From Alphaproteobacteria bacterium (GTDB lineage: Bacteria; Pseudomonadota; Alphaproteobacteria; Caulobacterales; Caulobacteraceae): a stretch of 64,000 bases of DNA. The position numbers were made by a program, and so were the translations under genes. Shown here piece after piece: positions 29,671-38,361 of the stretch. The stretch lies in contig JAHJME010000026.1 of NCBI GenBank assembly GCA_018821435.1, forward strand, positions 1 to 64,000. The letters are read 5' to 3'. Under the pieces are notes generated by a model. That model was not told where the DNA came from and made no database searches. It worked only from the letters and a program-made list of their open reading frames with translations. Position 1 is the first letter of the stretch. The number at the start of each line of letters is the position of its first letter.

Positions 29671-30650
29671 GCCGGAACCGCCGTCCGGCCCCGGATCGCC
29701 GACACCCGGTCGATCGCGGCCTCGGCCTCGGCCATGATCCGCGCCACGATCTCGGCGGCCGGCAGCACGTCGTGGACGCCGCCCGCCGACTGGCCCATGG
29801 CGAAGCACGAGCGGTCGATATCCAAGCCCTCGATCTGGCCGCCGATCCCGCCCATCACGCCTTCGCGGCTGGACAGCATCGCCTGCTGCGGGAACGGCTG
29901 GATCTCGGCCGGGCGCTTTTCCCAGTCCTCGACGTAAGGGTTCTTCTTCACGCGCATCGGCTTGCCGGAATAGCTGCGGGTGCGGACCGTATCCTCGTCC
30001 GTCGCCTCGACGATCACGTCCCGGTACATCTGGCCCGCGTGGGCCTCGGCCGAGGCGATGAAGCGCGTACCCATCCAGACGCCCACGGCGCCCAGGCTGA
30101 GCGCCGCCGCCAGGCCGCGCCCGTCGTAGAGGCCGCCGGCGGCCACCACCGGAATCTTCACGGCTTCCACAGCCTGCGCCACCAGCGGCAGCGTGCCGAC
30201 CAGGCCCGTGTGCCCGCCGCCCTCGCCGCCCTGGCAGATCACCGCGTCGCAGCCGGCCTGCTCGGCCTTCACCGCGTGCTTCACCGCCCCACAGACGACC
30301 ATGACCTTGAGGCCGGCCTTCTTCAGTTTCTCCATGATCGGCATGGGCACGCCCAGGCCGGCCACGAAGGACGAGGCGCCCTCCTCGATGATGATCTCCA
30401 CCGCGGCAGTCAGGCTCTCGGGCGAGGCGGCCAGCAGGTCGACGCCGAACGGCTTGTCGGTGAGCGTCTTCACCTTGCGCATCTGCTCGCGGATGAATTC
30501 CGGCCGGGTGCCGGCCATGCCCAGCACGCCATATCCGCCGGCGTTCGACACCGCCGCGACCAGTTCGGCGTACGAGACCCCGCCCATGCCCGCCAGCATG
30601 ATCGGGTGCTTCACCTCCAGCAGGTCGCAAAGCTTGGTGTGCAGGGCCAT
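29667..30650 (-). CDS. NAD(P)H-dependent flavin oxidoreductase, nitronate monooxygenase family
   Basis: This 327-residue TIM-barrel FMN protein opens with KHPIMLAGMGGVSYAELVAAVSNAGGYGVLG. It has the FMN-phosphate segment CQGGEGGGHTG and GGLYDGRGLAAALSLGAVGVWMGTRF, both typical of the 2-nitropropane dioxygenase-like family. Such enzymes oxidise nitronates or act as NADH:quinone reductases; the substrate is not readable. The upstream gap of 69 bases separates it from the LysR gene on the same strand. Confidence 0.88.
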   Translation of the reverse strand: MALHTKLCDLLEVKHPIMLAGMGGVSYAELVAAVSNAGGYGVLGMAGTRPEFIREQMRKVKTLTDKPFGVDLLAASPESLTAAVEIIIEEGASSFVAGLGVPMPIMEKLKKAGLKVMVVCGAVKHAVKAEQAGCDAVICQGGEGGGHTGLVGTLPLVAQAVEAVKIPVVAAGGLYDGRGLAAALSLGAVGVWMGTRFIASAEAHAGQMYRDVIVEATDEDTVRTRSYSGKPMRVKKNPYVEDWEKRPAEIQPFPQQAMLSSREGVMGGIGGQIEGLDIDRSCFAMGQSAGGVHDVLPAAEIVARIMAEAEAAIDRVSAIRGRTAVPA

Positions 30651-30719
30651 CGGACGTCCTCCCGTATCGTTGCGGGAAGCATGGCGCCCTGGGTTATCGT
30701 TGGAAACCGTGACGCGAGG

Positions 30720-31619
30720 TCAGGCCGGGCGGACCACGGCAAGCCGACCCAGCGCCGCCGCGGCGAAATCCACGAACGCGCGCACCCGTGGCGGCATCAG
30801 CCGAAGGCCGGCGGTGACGAGTTGCACCGGGATCGGCGCGGGTTCGTAGGCCTCCAGCAGGGCGACCAGCCGGCCGTCGGCCAGTTCGTCGGCGACCTGG
30901 TATGAGAACACCCGCGTCACGCCACGTCCCTCCACCGCCGCCTCGACCACCGGCTCGACGGCGTTGATCATCAGCCGGGGCCGAAGGCGCACGGTCTGCG
31001 GTCCGCGCGGACCCTCGAACCGCCATTCGAGGGGCCCGGACTGGGTGCTGGAATAGATCACCTCGTGCTCGGCCAGGTCTCCAGGCCGCTCCGGCGTCCC
31101 ACGGCGCGCCAGATAGGACGGCGCGGCGACCAGCACCCGGCGGACCTCACCCGCGCGCCGGGCCACCAGGGCCGAGTCGGCCAGCGCGCCGATCCGCAGC
31201 GCCACGTCCAGCCCGGCGTCCAGCAGGTCGAGGTTGCGGTCGTTCAGCACCAGTTCGCCGCTGACCTGCGGATGGGCGTCCAGAAACGCCATCAGCACCG
31301 GCGCCACATGCCGCCGGCCGAACACCAGTGGCGCACTGACCCGGACGGCGCCGCGCAACGGACCAGCGGCCTCGTGCGCGATGGCCGCCTCATAGCCCGC
31401 CAGGACCGCGCGCGCCTCGTCGGCCAGCCGGCGGCCGGCGTCGGTCACCGCCAGCCGACGCGTCGTCCGTTCCACCAGCCGCGCGCCGACCCGGGCCTCC
31501 AGCGCCGAAAGCGTGCGCGTCACCGCCGCCGGTGAGCGCCGCAGGCGCCGCGCGGCGGCGGCCAGGCTGCCGGTCTCCAGCACGGCCAGGAAGACGGCGA
31601 GTTCGTCCAGCCGATCCAT
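30720..31619 (-). CDS. LysR-family transcriptional regulator
   Basis: This 299-residue regulator has an N-terminal winged helix-turn-helix (residues 1-60; FLAVLETGSLAAAARRLRRSPAAVTRTLSALE). Two effector-binding half-domains follow, starting GAVRVSAPLVFGRRHV. It belongs to the CrgA/DsdC-like LysR branch by its VSAPL-x-FGR start. It is divergent from the PNPOx-like gene, and the 75-base gap between them carries repeated TTGCG elements, so it probably controls that gene and itself. Confidence 0.92.
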   Translation of the reverse strand: MDRLDELAVFLAVLETGSLAAAARRLRRSPAAVTRTLSALEARVGARLVERTTRRLAVTDAGRRLADEARAVLAGYEAAIAHEAAGPLRGAVRVSAPLVFGRRHVAPVLMAFLDAHPQVSGELVLNDRNLDLLDAGLDVALRIGALADSALVARRAGEVRRVLVAAPSYLARRGTPERPGDLAEHEVIYSSTQSGPLEWRFEGPRGPQTVRLRPRLMINAVEPVVEAAVEGRGVTRVFSYQVADELADGRLVALLEAYEPAPIPVQLVTAGLRLMPPRVRAFVDFAAAALGRLAVVRPA

Positions 31620-31628
31620 CGTTCCATC

Positions 31629-31678
31629 TTGCGCAATTCTGACTTGCGATCTTGCGCGCTTCTGGCCGAACGGCGCAA
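31629..31678. promoter_or_regulatory. TTGCG repeats between LysR and PNPOx genes
   Basis: TTGCG occurs at 31629, 31644 and 31652, the first forming palindromic TTGCGCAA. CGCAA recurs inverted at 31674. The 75-base divergent gap makes this the likely LysR operator and promoter overlap. Function is inferred. Confidence 0.4.
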
Positions 31679-31694
31679 CGCCTACCTTCCGCTT

Positions 31695-32543
31695 ATGGAA
31701 ACCTCTCCCTGGCATGCCGGCGAATTGCAGGCGCAGGCGCTCTCAGGCGCCGATCACATCCCCGGCGGCGGCGGCATCCGCAGCTTCATGCCCGACCAGC
31801 ACCGCCACTTCTTCGCGAGCCTGCCCTTCATGGTCGCGGCGACCCTGGACGAGGCGGGCGCGCCGATGGCGACCTTGCTGACCGGCCGTCCGGGGTTCGT
31901 CTCCAGCCCCGATCCGACGACGCTGGCCATAGCCGCGCACAGCGCCGATCCCGCCGGACAGCGGCTGGTCGCCGGCGCCCCCCTGGGCCTGCTGGGCATC
32001 CAGCCGGACACCCGCCGCCGCAACCGCGCCAACGGTGTGGTGACCGCGGCCGACGCTGACGGGCTGACCGTCCAGGTGCGCCAGAGCTTCGGCAACTGCC
32101 CGCAGTACATCCATCCTCGACACGTCGTGGCCGATCGCCGGGTCGCCATCGACGCCGAGCCGTTCCAGGGCCTGGACGCCCGGGCGCGCAAGCAGATCGC
32201 CGCAGCGGATACGTTCTTCGTGGCCACCAGCAGCGGCGAGGGTGTCGAGAACGGCGGCGTGGACATCTCGCACCGAGGCGGCCCGCCCGGGTTCGTGCGC
32301 ATCGCGGGCGACGTGCTGACCATCCCGGACTATCGCGGGAACCGCTACTTCAACACCCTGGGCAACCTGTTGCTGGAGCCGCGCGCGGCCCTGCTGTTCG
32401 TCGACTTCGCCAACGGCGAGCTGCTGCAGCTGCAAGGGACGGCCGGGGTGGCCTGGGGCGAGCATGACCTGCCCGGCGCCGAGCGCACCTGGCGGTTCAC
32501 GGTGACCGGCGGCTGGCGCGGCCCGGCCGGCCTCTACGCCTGA
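31695..32543 (+). CDS. Pyridoxamine-5'-phosphate-oxidase-like FMN-binding protein
   Basis: This 282-residue protein has a split-barrel fold. It starts with METSPWHAGELQAQ, then FASLPFMVAATLDEAGAPMATLLTGRPGFV, and in the second half DYRGNRYFNTLGNLLLEPRAALLFVDF. The last segment is typical of FMN-binding PNPOx-like proteins fused to a longer N-terminal domain. Such proteins may reduce or oxidise small molecules or bind FMN in stress responses. It is divergent from the LysR gene and overlaps the 3' end of yaaA by ten bases. Confidence 0.85.
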   Translation: METSPWHAGELQAQALSGADHIPGGGGIRSFMPDQHRHFFASLPFMVAATLDEAGAPMATLLTGRPGFVSSPDPTTLAIAAHSADPAGQRLVAGAPLGLLGIQPDTRRRNRANGVVTAADADGLTVQVRQSFGNCPQYIHPRHVVADRRVAIDAEPFQGLDARARKQIAAADTFFVATSSGEGVENGGVDISHRGGPPGFVRIAGDVLTIPDYRGNRYFNTLGNLLLEPRAALLFVDFANGELLQLQGTAGVAWGEHDLPGAERTWRFTVTGGWRGPAGLYA

Positions 32544-33331
32544 GCCTTGGCCCGGCTTGGCGGGGGCGGCTGGGGCCGCATGAACGTCAGTTCCTCGTCC
32601 GAGGAGAGGTCCGGCCGGAAGCGATAGCCGTCGGTGTCGAAGGCCTTCAGGTCGGCCGCCTTGTCGATGCGGTTGTCGATGGCGTAGCGAGCCATCGAGC
32701 CCCGCGCGCGCTTGGCGAAGAAGGAGATGATCCGGGCCTCGCCGTCCTTCTCTTCCAGGAACCGGCACGACAGCACGGGCGCCTTCAGGGCCTTGCGGTC
32801 GACCGCGCCGAAATATTCGCCGCTGGCGCAGTTCACGACGGTCTTGTCCTTGTGGCCGGCGATGGTCTCGTCCAGCACGCCCGAGATGCGTTCACCCCAG
32901 AAGTCGTAGAGGCTCTGGCCGCGCCGGGTCTTGATCTTGACGCCCATCTCCAACCGGTAGGGCTGGATGGCGTCCAGCGGCCGAAGCACGCCGTAGAGGC
33001 CCGACAGGATGCGCACGTGATCCTGCGCCCATGCCAGCGCCTTGCGGTCCAGCTCGCGCGCCTTCAGGCCCATGTAGACGTCGCCGTTGAAGGCGAACGC
33101 CGCCTGCATCCCGTCCTCGCTCTCGGGCGCGAAAGCCTGGAACCGCTCGCGGTTCAGCTTCGCCAGGGCGTCGGACAACGACATCATCCGCTTCAGGTCG
33201 GAGACGCGCAGCTTCTTCGTGCTCTTGGCCAGCTCCGCCGTGTGGTCCGTCATCTGCGGCAGGGTCAGCGGCGCGGACGGGGGCGCGGCGTCGAAGTTCA
33301 GCGCCTTGGCCGGGGAGAGCACGATCAGCAT
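32534..33331 (-). CDS. yaaA: Peroxide stress protein YaaA (DUF328)
   Basis: This 265-residue protein matches YaaA: the N-terminal MLIVLSPAKALNF, central FNGDVYMGLKARELD and LSGLYGVLRPLDAIQPYRLEMG, and VVNCASGEYF. In E. coli, YaaA limits free iron during hydrogen peroxide stress and binds DNA. The C-terminal tail is Pro/Arg-rich (QPPPPSRAKAQA) and variable. The gene is divergent from the hybrid kinase that follows. Confidence 0.94.
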   Translation of the reverse strand: MLIVLSPAKALNFDAAPPSAPLTLPQMTDHTAELAKSTKKLRVSDLKRMMSLSDALAKLNRERFQAFAPESEDGMQAAFAFNGDVYMGLKARELDRKALAWAQDHVRILSGLYGVLRPLDAIQPYRLEMGVKIKTRRGQSLYDFWGERISGVLDETIAGHKDKTVVNCASGEYFGAVDRKALKAPVLSCRFLEEKDGEARIISFFAKRARGSMARYAIDNRIDKAADLKAFDTDGYRFRPDLSSDEELTFMRPQPPPPSRAKAQA

Positions 33332-33433
33332 CGCGGCATGCTTTGCCGCGACTTGAGCCCGGCGCCAAGGCTGGGCCGGCAATCTTCCACAGCCCCGCTT
33401 GATCGGCGTAACATGGTCGGCGAAGAGAACGCC

Positions 33434-35299
33434 ATGGGGCGTGTTCGTAACGACAAGGCGCTGATCGCGCTGCTTATCGGTTTTGCCGCGCTCGCGGCGG
33501 CGGTTCTGGGCACGGTCTGGCTCAGCCAGCGTCAGGAAGCCGCCGCCGGCTGGGTCCGCCACACCCTGGAGGTCGAGACCAGCATCTCCGACACCGTAGC
33601 GCTGGTGCAGGAGGCCGAGACCGCCGTCCGCGGCTATCTGGTGACCGACGGACAGCCGGAGTTCCTGACGGCGCAACAGAAGGCGGTCGGGCGTCTGGGG
33701 CCTCAATTTGACCGCCTGCAGCACTTGTTGGGCGACAGCCCCGGACAGCAGGCGCGACTGGTCCGACTGCGGGAGCAGGCGCGGGTTCGCCTGGCCGTTC
33801 TGGACGCTGCGGTGCTGCGGCGCCAGCAGGGGGAGACCCTGGGCCAGATCAACCAAGGGCTCGCCGGCGGTCAGAACCGCATGACCGAGTTCCGCGCGAC
33901 CGCCGCCCAGATGCGCGCGGACGAGGAACGGCTGCTGGAACAGCGCGCGGAGCAGGTGCGGATCGAGGGCCTGAGGCTGCGGATCGCCCTGCTGGTCAGC
34001 GCCGTCGCGGTCGTTGTGCTGGGCGCATTCGCGTTTCGCGACGCCCGGCGCCGCCTGCGCCGCGCGCTCGAAGCCGGTGACGATCTGGCCGAGGCCAACG
34101 TCAAGCTGAAGGCCGAGGCCGAGAGCCGCGAGGCGGCCGAGGCCCAGGTGCGCCAATTCCAGAAGATGCAGGCCATCGGCCAGCTCACCGGCGGCATCGC
34201 CCACGACTTCAACAACATGCTGGCCATCATCATCGGCTCGCTGGACCTGGCGAAGCGGCGCCTGAAGACCGACATCGTCCGCGCCGAATCCTGCATCGAC
34301 AGCGCCTTGGAAGGCGCCAGTCGGGCCGCCCAGCTCACGGCCCGCCTCCTGGCTTTTTCGCGCCTGCAGCCGCTGGAGCCGCAGGTGCTGGACATCAACA
34401 AGCTGGTGGGCGGCATGTCCGAACTGCTCCGCCGCACCATCGGCGAGAACCTGCGGGTCGAGACGGTGCTGGCCGGCGGCCTCTGGCGCACCCATGCCGA
34501 CCCCGCCCAGCTGGAGAACGCCATCGTCAACCTGTGCGTCAACGCCCGCGACGCCATGCCGGACGGCGGCAAGCTGACGATCGAAACGTCGAACGCCCAC
34601 CTGGACGACGCCTACGCCGCCACCCACGCCGAAGTGGCGGCCGGCCAGTATGTGATGATCTCGGTCAGCGACACCGGCACGGGCATGCCGAGCGAGGTGG
34701 TCGAGCGCGCCTTCGAGCCGTTCTACACCACCAAGGGCGTGGGCCGGGGGACAGGCCTGGGGCTCAGCCAGGTGCACGGCTTCGTCAAGCAGAGCCACGG
34801 CCACGTGAAGATCTATTCGGAGTCCGGCGTCGGCACGACGATCAAGATCTACCTGCCGCGCAAGACCGGCGAGATCGAGGCTGGCGACGGCCAGGTCCGG
34901 CCGGTGGACGAGCTGCCGCACGGCAGCGCCGAGGAGATCATCCTGGTGGTCGAGGACGACGATCGCGTCCGCCACCTCAGTGTCGATGCCCTGCGCGAGC
35001 TGGGCTACACCGTCGTCCAGGCGTCCGACGCCGCTCAGGCGCTCGCGGTCCTGACGCTGCAGCCGCGGATCGACCTGCTGTTCACCGACGTGGTCATGCC
35101 GGGCCTGGACGGCCGCCGCCTGGCCGAAAAGGCTCGCGCCGAACGGCCCGACCTGAAGGTGCTCTACACCACCGGCTATACGAAGAACGCCATCGTCCAC
35201 AACGGCATGCTGGACGCCGGCGTCGCGCTCATCGCCAAGCCCTTCACCATCGAGCAGATCGCCCTGAAGGTCCGCCAGGTGCTGGACGCCGAGGGCTAG
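33434..35299 (+). CDS. Hybrid histidine kinase with CHASE3 sensor
   Basis: This 621-residue kinase has an N-terminal transmembrane helix and a periplasmic CHASE3 domain (VEAETAVRGYLVTDGQPEFL-like region), then a second helix (residues about 180-200). The kinase core has the HisKA variant GGIAHDFNNMLAIIIG, N-box NARDAMPDGG and GRGTGLGLSQV. The C-terminal receiver has VVEDDDRVR, FTDVVMPG and KPFT. The HDFNN form is typical of kinases that pass phosphate to an attached or free receiver. The start may be the ATG here (GAAGAGAA upstream) or one at 33413. It shares CTAG with the following gene's stop. Confidence 0.92.
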   Translation: MGRVRNDKALIALLIGFAALAAAVLGTVWLSQRQEAAAGWVRHTLEVETSISDTVALVQEAETAVRGYLVTDGQPEFLTAQQKAVGRLGPQFDRLQHLLGDSPGQQARLVRLREQARVRLAVLDAAVLRRQQGETLGQINQGLAGGQNRMTEFRATAAQMRADEERLLEQRAEQVRIEGLRLRIALLVSAVAVVVLGAFAFRDARRRLRRALEAGDDLAEANVKLKAEAESREAAEAQVRQFQKMQAIGQLTGGIAHDFNNMLAIIIGSLDLAKRRLKTDIVRAESCIDSALEGASRAAQLTARLLAFSRLQPLEPQVLDINKLVGGMSELLRRTIGENLRVETVLAGGLWRTHADPAQLENAIVNLCVNARDAMPDGGKLTIETSNAHLDDAYAATHAEVAAGQYVMISVSDTGTGMPSEVVERAFEPFYTTKGVGRGTGLGLSQVHGFVKQSHGHVKIYSESGVGTTIKIYLPRKTGEIEAGDGQVRPVDELPHGSAEEIILVVEDDDRVRHLSVDALRELGYTVVQASDAAQALAVLTLQPRIDLLFTDVVMPGLDGRRLAEKARAERPDLKVLYTTGYTKNAIVHNGMLDAGVALIAKPFTIEQIALKVRQVLDAEG

Positions 35300-36705
35300 A
35301 ACAGCACCCGTGGATTGAGGATGCGCTTGGGGTCCAGGGCGTGGCGGATGGCCCGTTGGGCCGCCAGTTCCACCGCGCTCTTGTAGCGCGCGCCCTCGGC
35401 GGTCTTCATCGCGCCCAGGCCGTGCTCGGCGCTGATCGATCCGCCCATCGACGCCACGATGTCGTGGACGATCCGCGATCCCGCGTCGCGCCGGGCCGCG
35501 TGCTCGGCGTCGGACCCGCCGTCCGCGCGCAGGACGTCGTAGTGGATGTTGCCGTCGCCCACGTGGCCGAACGCGGCGATGCGCGCGCCGGGGGCGAAGG
35601 CGTGCATGGCCGTCGTCGCCTGCGCCAGGAACGCCGCCACCTGGCTGACGGGTACGGCGATGTCGTGCTTCCAGGTCGCGCCTTCGGGCTTCTGCGCGGG
35701 CGACTGGTTCTCGCGGATGGCCCACAGCGCCTTGGCCTGGGTGTCGGTCTGGGCGACCACGGCGTCGCGGATCAGGCCGGCCTCCAGCCCCTGCTCCAGG
35801 AACCGCTCCATGGCCCCTTCGGCCGATCCCGGTTCGCCGGACGAAAACTCGGCCAGCACGTACCAAGGATGCGGCGCGCTCAGCGGATCGCGCGTGCCGG
35901 CGATGTTGCGCAGCGCGAAGTCCACCCCCAGCCGGCCCATCAGCTCGAACGCCTCGACCGCCCCGCCGGTCTCGTCCTTGGCCCGCGCCAGCAGCTTGAT
36001 CGCATCTTCCGGACTGCCCAGGCCGATCATCGCCACGGCGCGCGAGGCCATCACCGGATACAGCTTCAGCGCCGCCGCCGTCACCACCCCCAGCGTCCCC
36101 TCGGCCCCGATCAGCAGCTGCTTCAGGTCGTAGCCGGTGTTGTCCTTGCGCAGGCGCTTCAGGCCATTCCACACCTCGCCCGTGGGCAGCACGGCCTCCA
36201 GGCCCAGCACCAGGTTGCGGGTCATGCCGTAGCGCAGCACCTGGGTGCCGCCGGCGTTGGTGGAGACCACCCCGCCCACCGTGGCCGACCCCTCCGACGC
36301 CAGCCCCAGGGGGAACCGCCGCCGAACCTCCGCCGCCGCGGCATGGACCTCGGCCAGGGTCACGCCCGCTTCGGCGGTGAGCGCATCGTCGAACCCGTCG
36401 ACCTCGCGGATGCCCTTCATGCGCTCGGTGGACAGCAGTATCTCGCCCTGCGGAATCTGACCGCCGACCAGGCCGGTATTCCCGCCCTGCGTGGTGATCG
36501 GCTGCCCGGCCTCGAAACAGATCCCCACCACGGCGGCCACGTCGGCGGTGGTCCTCGGCAGGGCCAGGAACGCAGTCTGTCCCACCCAGCGGTCACGCCA
36601 TTCGATAAGCTTCGGCGCGATCCGCTCGGGATCCTCGCTCCAGCCGCCGGCGCCGAGAACGGCCTTGAGGCGAGAGATCACATCGGCGGGGACGGGCGCG
36701 GTCAT
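35296..36705 (-). CDS. FAD-linked oxidase, D-2-hydroxyacid/D-2-hydroxyglutarate dehydrogenase type
   Basis: This 469-residue VAO-fold flavoprotein has an N-terminal FAD-binding domain: TTQGGNTGLVGGQIP, then SEGSATVGGVVSTNAGGTQVLRYGMTRNLVLGLE. Its C-terminal part has the zinc-site FGHVGDGNIHYDV and SAEHGLGAMK. These match the GlcD/D2HGDH family, which oxidises D-2-hydroxy acids such as D-2-hydroxyglutarate or D-lactate and passes electrons to a carrier. The exact substrate is not determinable. It is followed on the same strand, at its 5' side, by tsaC. Confidence 0.9.
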   Translation of the reverse strand: MTAPVPADVISRLKAVLGAGGWSEDPERIAPKLIEWRDRWVGQTAFLALPRTTADVAAVVGICFEAGQPITTQGGNTGLVGGQIPQGEILLSTERMKGIREVDGFDDALTAEAGVTLAEVHAAAAEVRRRFPLGLASEGSATVGGVVSTNAGGTQVLRYGMTRNLVLGLEAVLPTGEVWNGLKRLRKDNTGYDLKQLLIGAEGTLGVVTAAALKLYPVMASRAVAMIGLGSPEDAIKLLARAKDETGGAVEAFELMGRLGVDFALRNIAGTRDPLSAPHPWYVLAEFSSGEPGSAEGAMERFLEQGLEAGLIRDAVVAQTDTQAKALWAIRENQSPAQKPEGATWKHDIAVPVSQVAAFLAQATTAMHAFAPGARIAAFGHVGDGNIHYDVLRADGGSDAEHAARRDAGSRIVHDIVASMGGSISAEHGLGAMKTAEGARYKSAVELAAQRAIRHALDPKRILNPRVLF

Positions 36706-36728
36706 GGCCCTAATCTAGTCCCGCCGGC

Positions 36729-37649
36729 CTAACCGACAAAGCCCGCCGCGCGCTTCAGCCGGTCGTTGATGGCCTCGCCCAGGCCCTCATGCGGGATCGG
36801 CGCGACGGCGATGCCGCTGGGGCTCGTGCGGTCCGCCCCGCGCAAATAGGCAAAGAGATTGGCGGCGGCCTCGCGCAAGTCTCCCGACGGGCTGAGGTTC
36901 CAGGGGCCTGAGCCGCCGGGACCGAAAGCGAGCCAGGCCTCGCCCGGCCGGGGCTCAGTCACCTCCAGCCGCACCGGCGCATTGGGCGCATAGTGCCGCG
37001 CCAGACGACCCGGCGAGCGTTTGGCGTCGTCCTCGGCGTCGGCCAGCGGCCCGATCACCGCCTCGATCTCCGCCCGCGTCACCGATCCCGGCCGCAGCAG
37101 TCGCGGCGCGTCCAGCAGCGCCACCACGGTCGATTCCAGGCCGATCTTACACGGGCCGCCGTCCAGCGCCGCCAGGGTCGCCGGGCCCGTCTCCTCGACC
37201 GCGTCGGCGAACGTCGTCGGGCTAGGTCGCCCCGAACGGTTGGCCGAGGGCGCCACCACCGGCCCGCCGAACCGCGCGATCAACGCCTGCGCCAGCGGGT
37301 GGGCCGGCGCGCGCACCGCCACGCTGTCCAGCCCGGCCCGAGCCAGATCGCAGACCGCCTCGTCGTCGGCCACCGGCAACACCAGGGTCAACGGCCCGGG
37401 CCAGAACCGCGCCGCCAGCGCCTCGGCCCGCGCGTCGAACCGCACGATCCGACGGGCCATGGCCAGGTCGGACACATGGGCGATCAGCGGATTGAAGCTG
37501 GGCCGGCCCTTGGCCTCGTAGACCGCCGCCACCGCCCGCGCATTGCCCGCATCGGCCGCCAGTCCATAAACCGTCTCGGTGGGCATCAGCACCAGCCCGC
37601 CGGCGCGCAGCGCCTCGGCCGCCGCGGCCACCTCCGCCTTGCCGTCCAC
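36729..37649 (-). CDS. tsaC: Threonylcarbamoyl-AMP synthase (Sua5/YrdC with Sua5 domain)
   Basis: This enzyme makes threonylcarbamoyl-AMP for the t6A base of ANN-reading tRNAs. The 306-residue protein has the YrdC domain (MPTETVYGLAADA, KGRPSFNPLIAHV, VAPSANRSGRPSPT, CKIGLESTVV). It also has the C-terminal Sua5 domain announced by SPGRLARHYAPNAPV, so it is the long Sua5 form. The start is GTG, nine bases after the YceI stop, so the two are probably co-transcribed. Confidence 0.93.
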   Translation of the reverse strand: MDGKAEVAAAAEALRAGGLVLMPTETVYGLAADAGNARAVAAVYEAKGRPSFNPLIAHVSDLAMARRIVRFDARAEALAARFWPGPLTLVLPVADDEAVCDLARAGLDSVAVRAPAHPLAQALIARFGGPVVAPSANRSGRPSPTTFADAVEETGPATLAALDGGPCKIGLESTVVALLDAPRLLRPGSVTRAEIEAVIGPLADAEDDAKRSPGRLARHYAPNAPVRLEVTEPRPGEAWLAFGPGGSGPWNLSPSGDLREAAANLFAYLRGADRTSPSGIAVAPIPHEGLGEAINDRLKRAAGFVG

Positions 37650-37658
37650 GCGTGCCCG

Positions 37659-38264
37659 TCACTTCCTTGCGAATTCGACCTCGAAGGCGAGGTCCAGCAT
37701 GTCGCCCACGAACGGTCTAGCCGCGGTGACGCCAAATTCCGAGCGCTTCACCCGGCCGCGCCCCGAAAAGCCCAGCCGAGTCTCCGGTCCCACGCCCTTG
37801 AAGACGATGTCCAGGGTCACCGGCCGGGTGACTCCGTGCAGGGTCAGCGCGCCCTTCAGCTGGCCGCGCCCGTCGGCGTCGCTCTCCAGGCTGGTCGAGT
37901 TGAACTGGATCGCCGGGTATTTCGCCGGCTCCAGCGCGCTCGCGACACGCCGGCCCATGGCGCCGTCCTGCGAGGCGGCGGACGCAGGATCGACGATGAT
38001 GCTCACCCGCGTGGCGCGCCAGGTCTCCGGGTCGTACGCGAAGCTGCCGGTCAGGCGCGCGAACCGCACCGTGCTGGCGGACACTCCGCCGAGGTAGGGC
38101 ACGCGCAAGGCCAGCGTGGCCCGGCGCGGGTCCAGCGCATAGAGCCCCGCCGGCGCCCTGGCGGGATCCCGTCCCGGCCCGGCGGCGAGACAGACGGCGG
38201 GGCAGATGGCGAGCGCAAGGGCGATCAGGAGACGGCGCGACAGGCGGAACACTCCCAAGGCCAC
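37659..38264 (-). CDS. YceI-family periplasmic lipid-binding protein
   Basis: This 201-residue protein has a signal peptide (RRLLIALALAICPAVCLAA). The lipocalin-like YceI barrel reads FARLTGSFAYDPETWRATRVSIIVDPASAAS, KYPAIQFNSTSLE and LTLHGVTRPVTLDIVFKG. YceI proteins bind polyisoprenoid-type lipids in the periplasm. The link to the tsaC gene nine bases downstream is unexplained and likely transcriptional only. It is divergent from the acyl-CoA dehydrogenase. Confidence 0.93.
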   Translation of the reverse strand: MALGVFRLSRRLLIALALAICPAVCLAAGPGRDPARAPAGLYALDPRRATLALRVPYLGGVSASTVRFARLTGSFAYDPETWRATRVSIIVDPASAASQDGAMGRRVASALEPAKYPAIQFNSTSLESDADGRGQLKGALTLHGVTRPVTLDIVFKGVGPETRLGFSGRGRVKRSEFGVTAARPFVGDMLDLAFEVEFARK

Positions 38265-38361
38265 GTCGGATCATACGTACAAACCCCCCGCGCGATCCGA
38301 AGATTCTTGCGCATCGGCCTCGCGCCTCTAGAACCGGCCCAGCTTTTCGAGAGAGGTCCGC

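Noticed and set aside
32534..36172. Very long minus-strand open frame of over 1200 codons
   Set aside because: Only the last 265 codons (yaaA) are real. The rest is antisense to the CHASE3 hybrid kinase and runs on into the oxidase gene out of frame.
38302..38306. GATTC before the acyl-CoA dehydrogenase as a cell-cycle methylation switch
   Set aside because: GANTC sites are frequent by chance in 64 kb, and there is no CtrA-like box nearby. Position alone is not enough.
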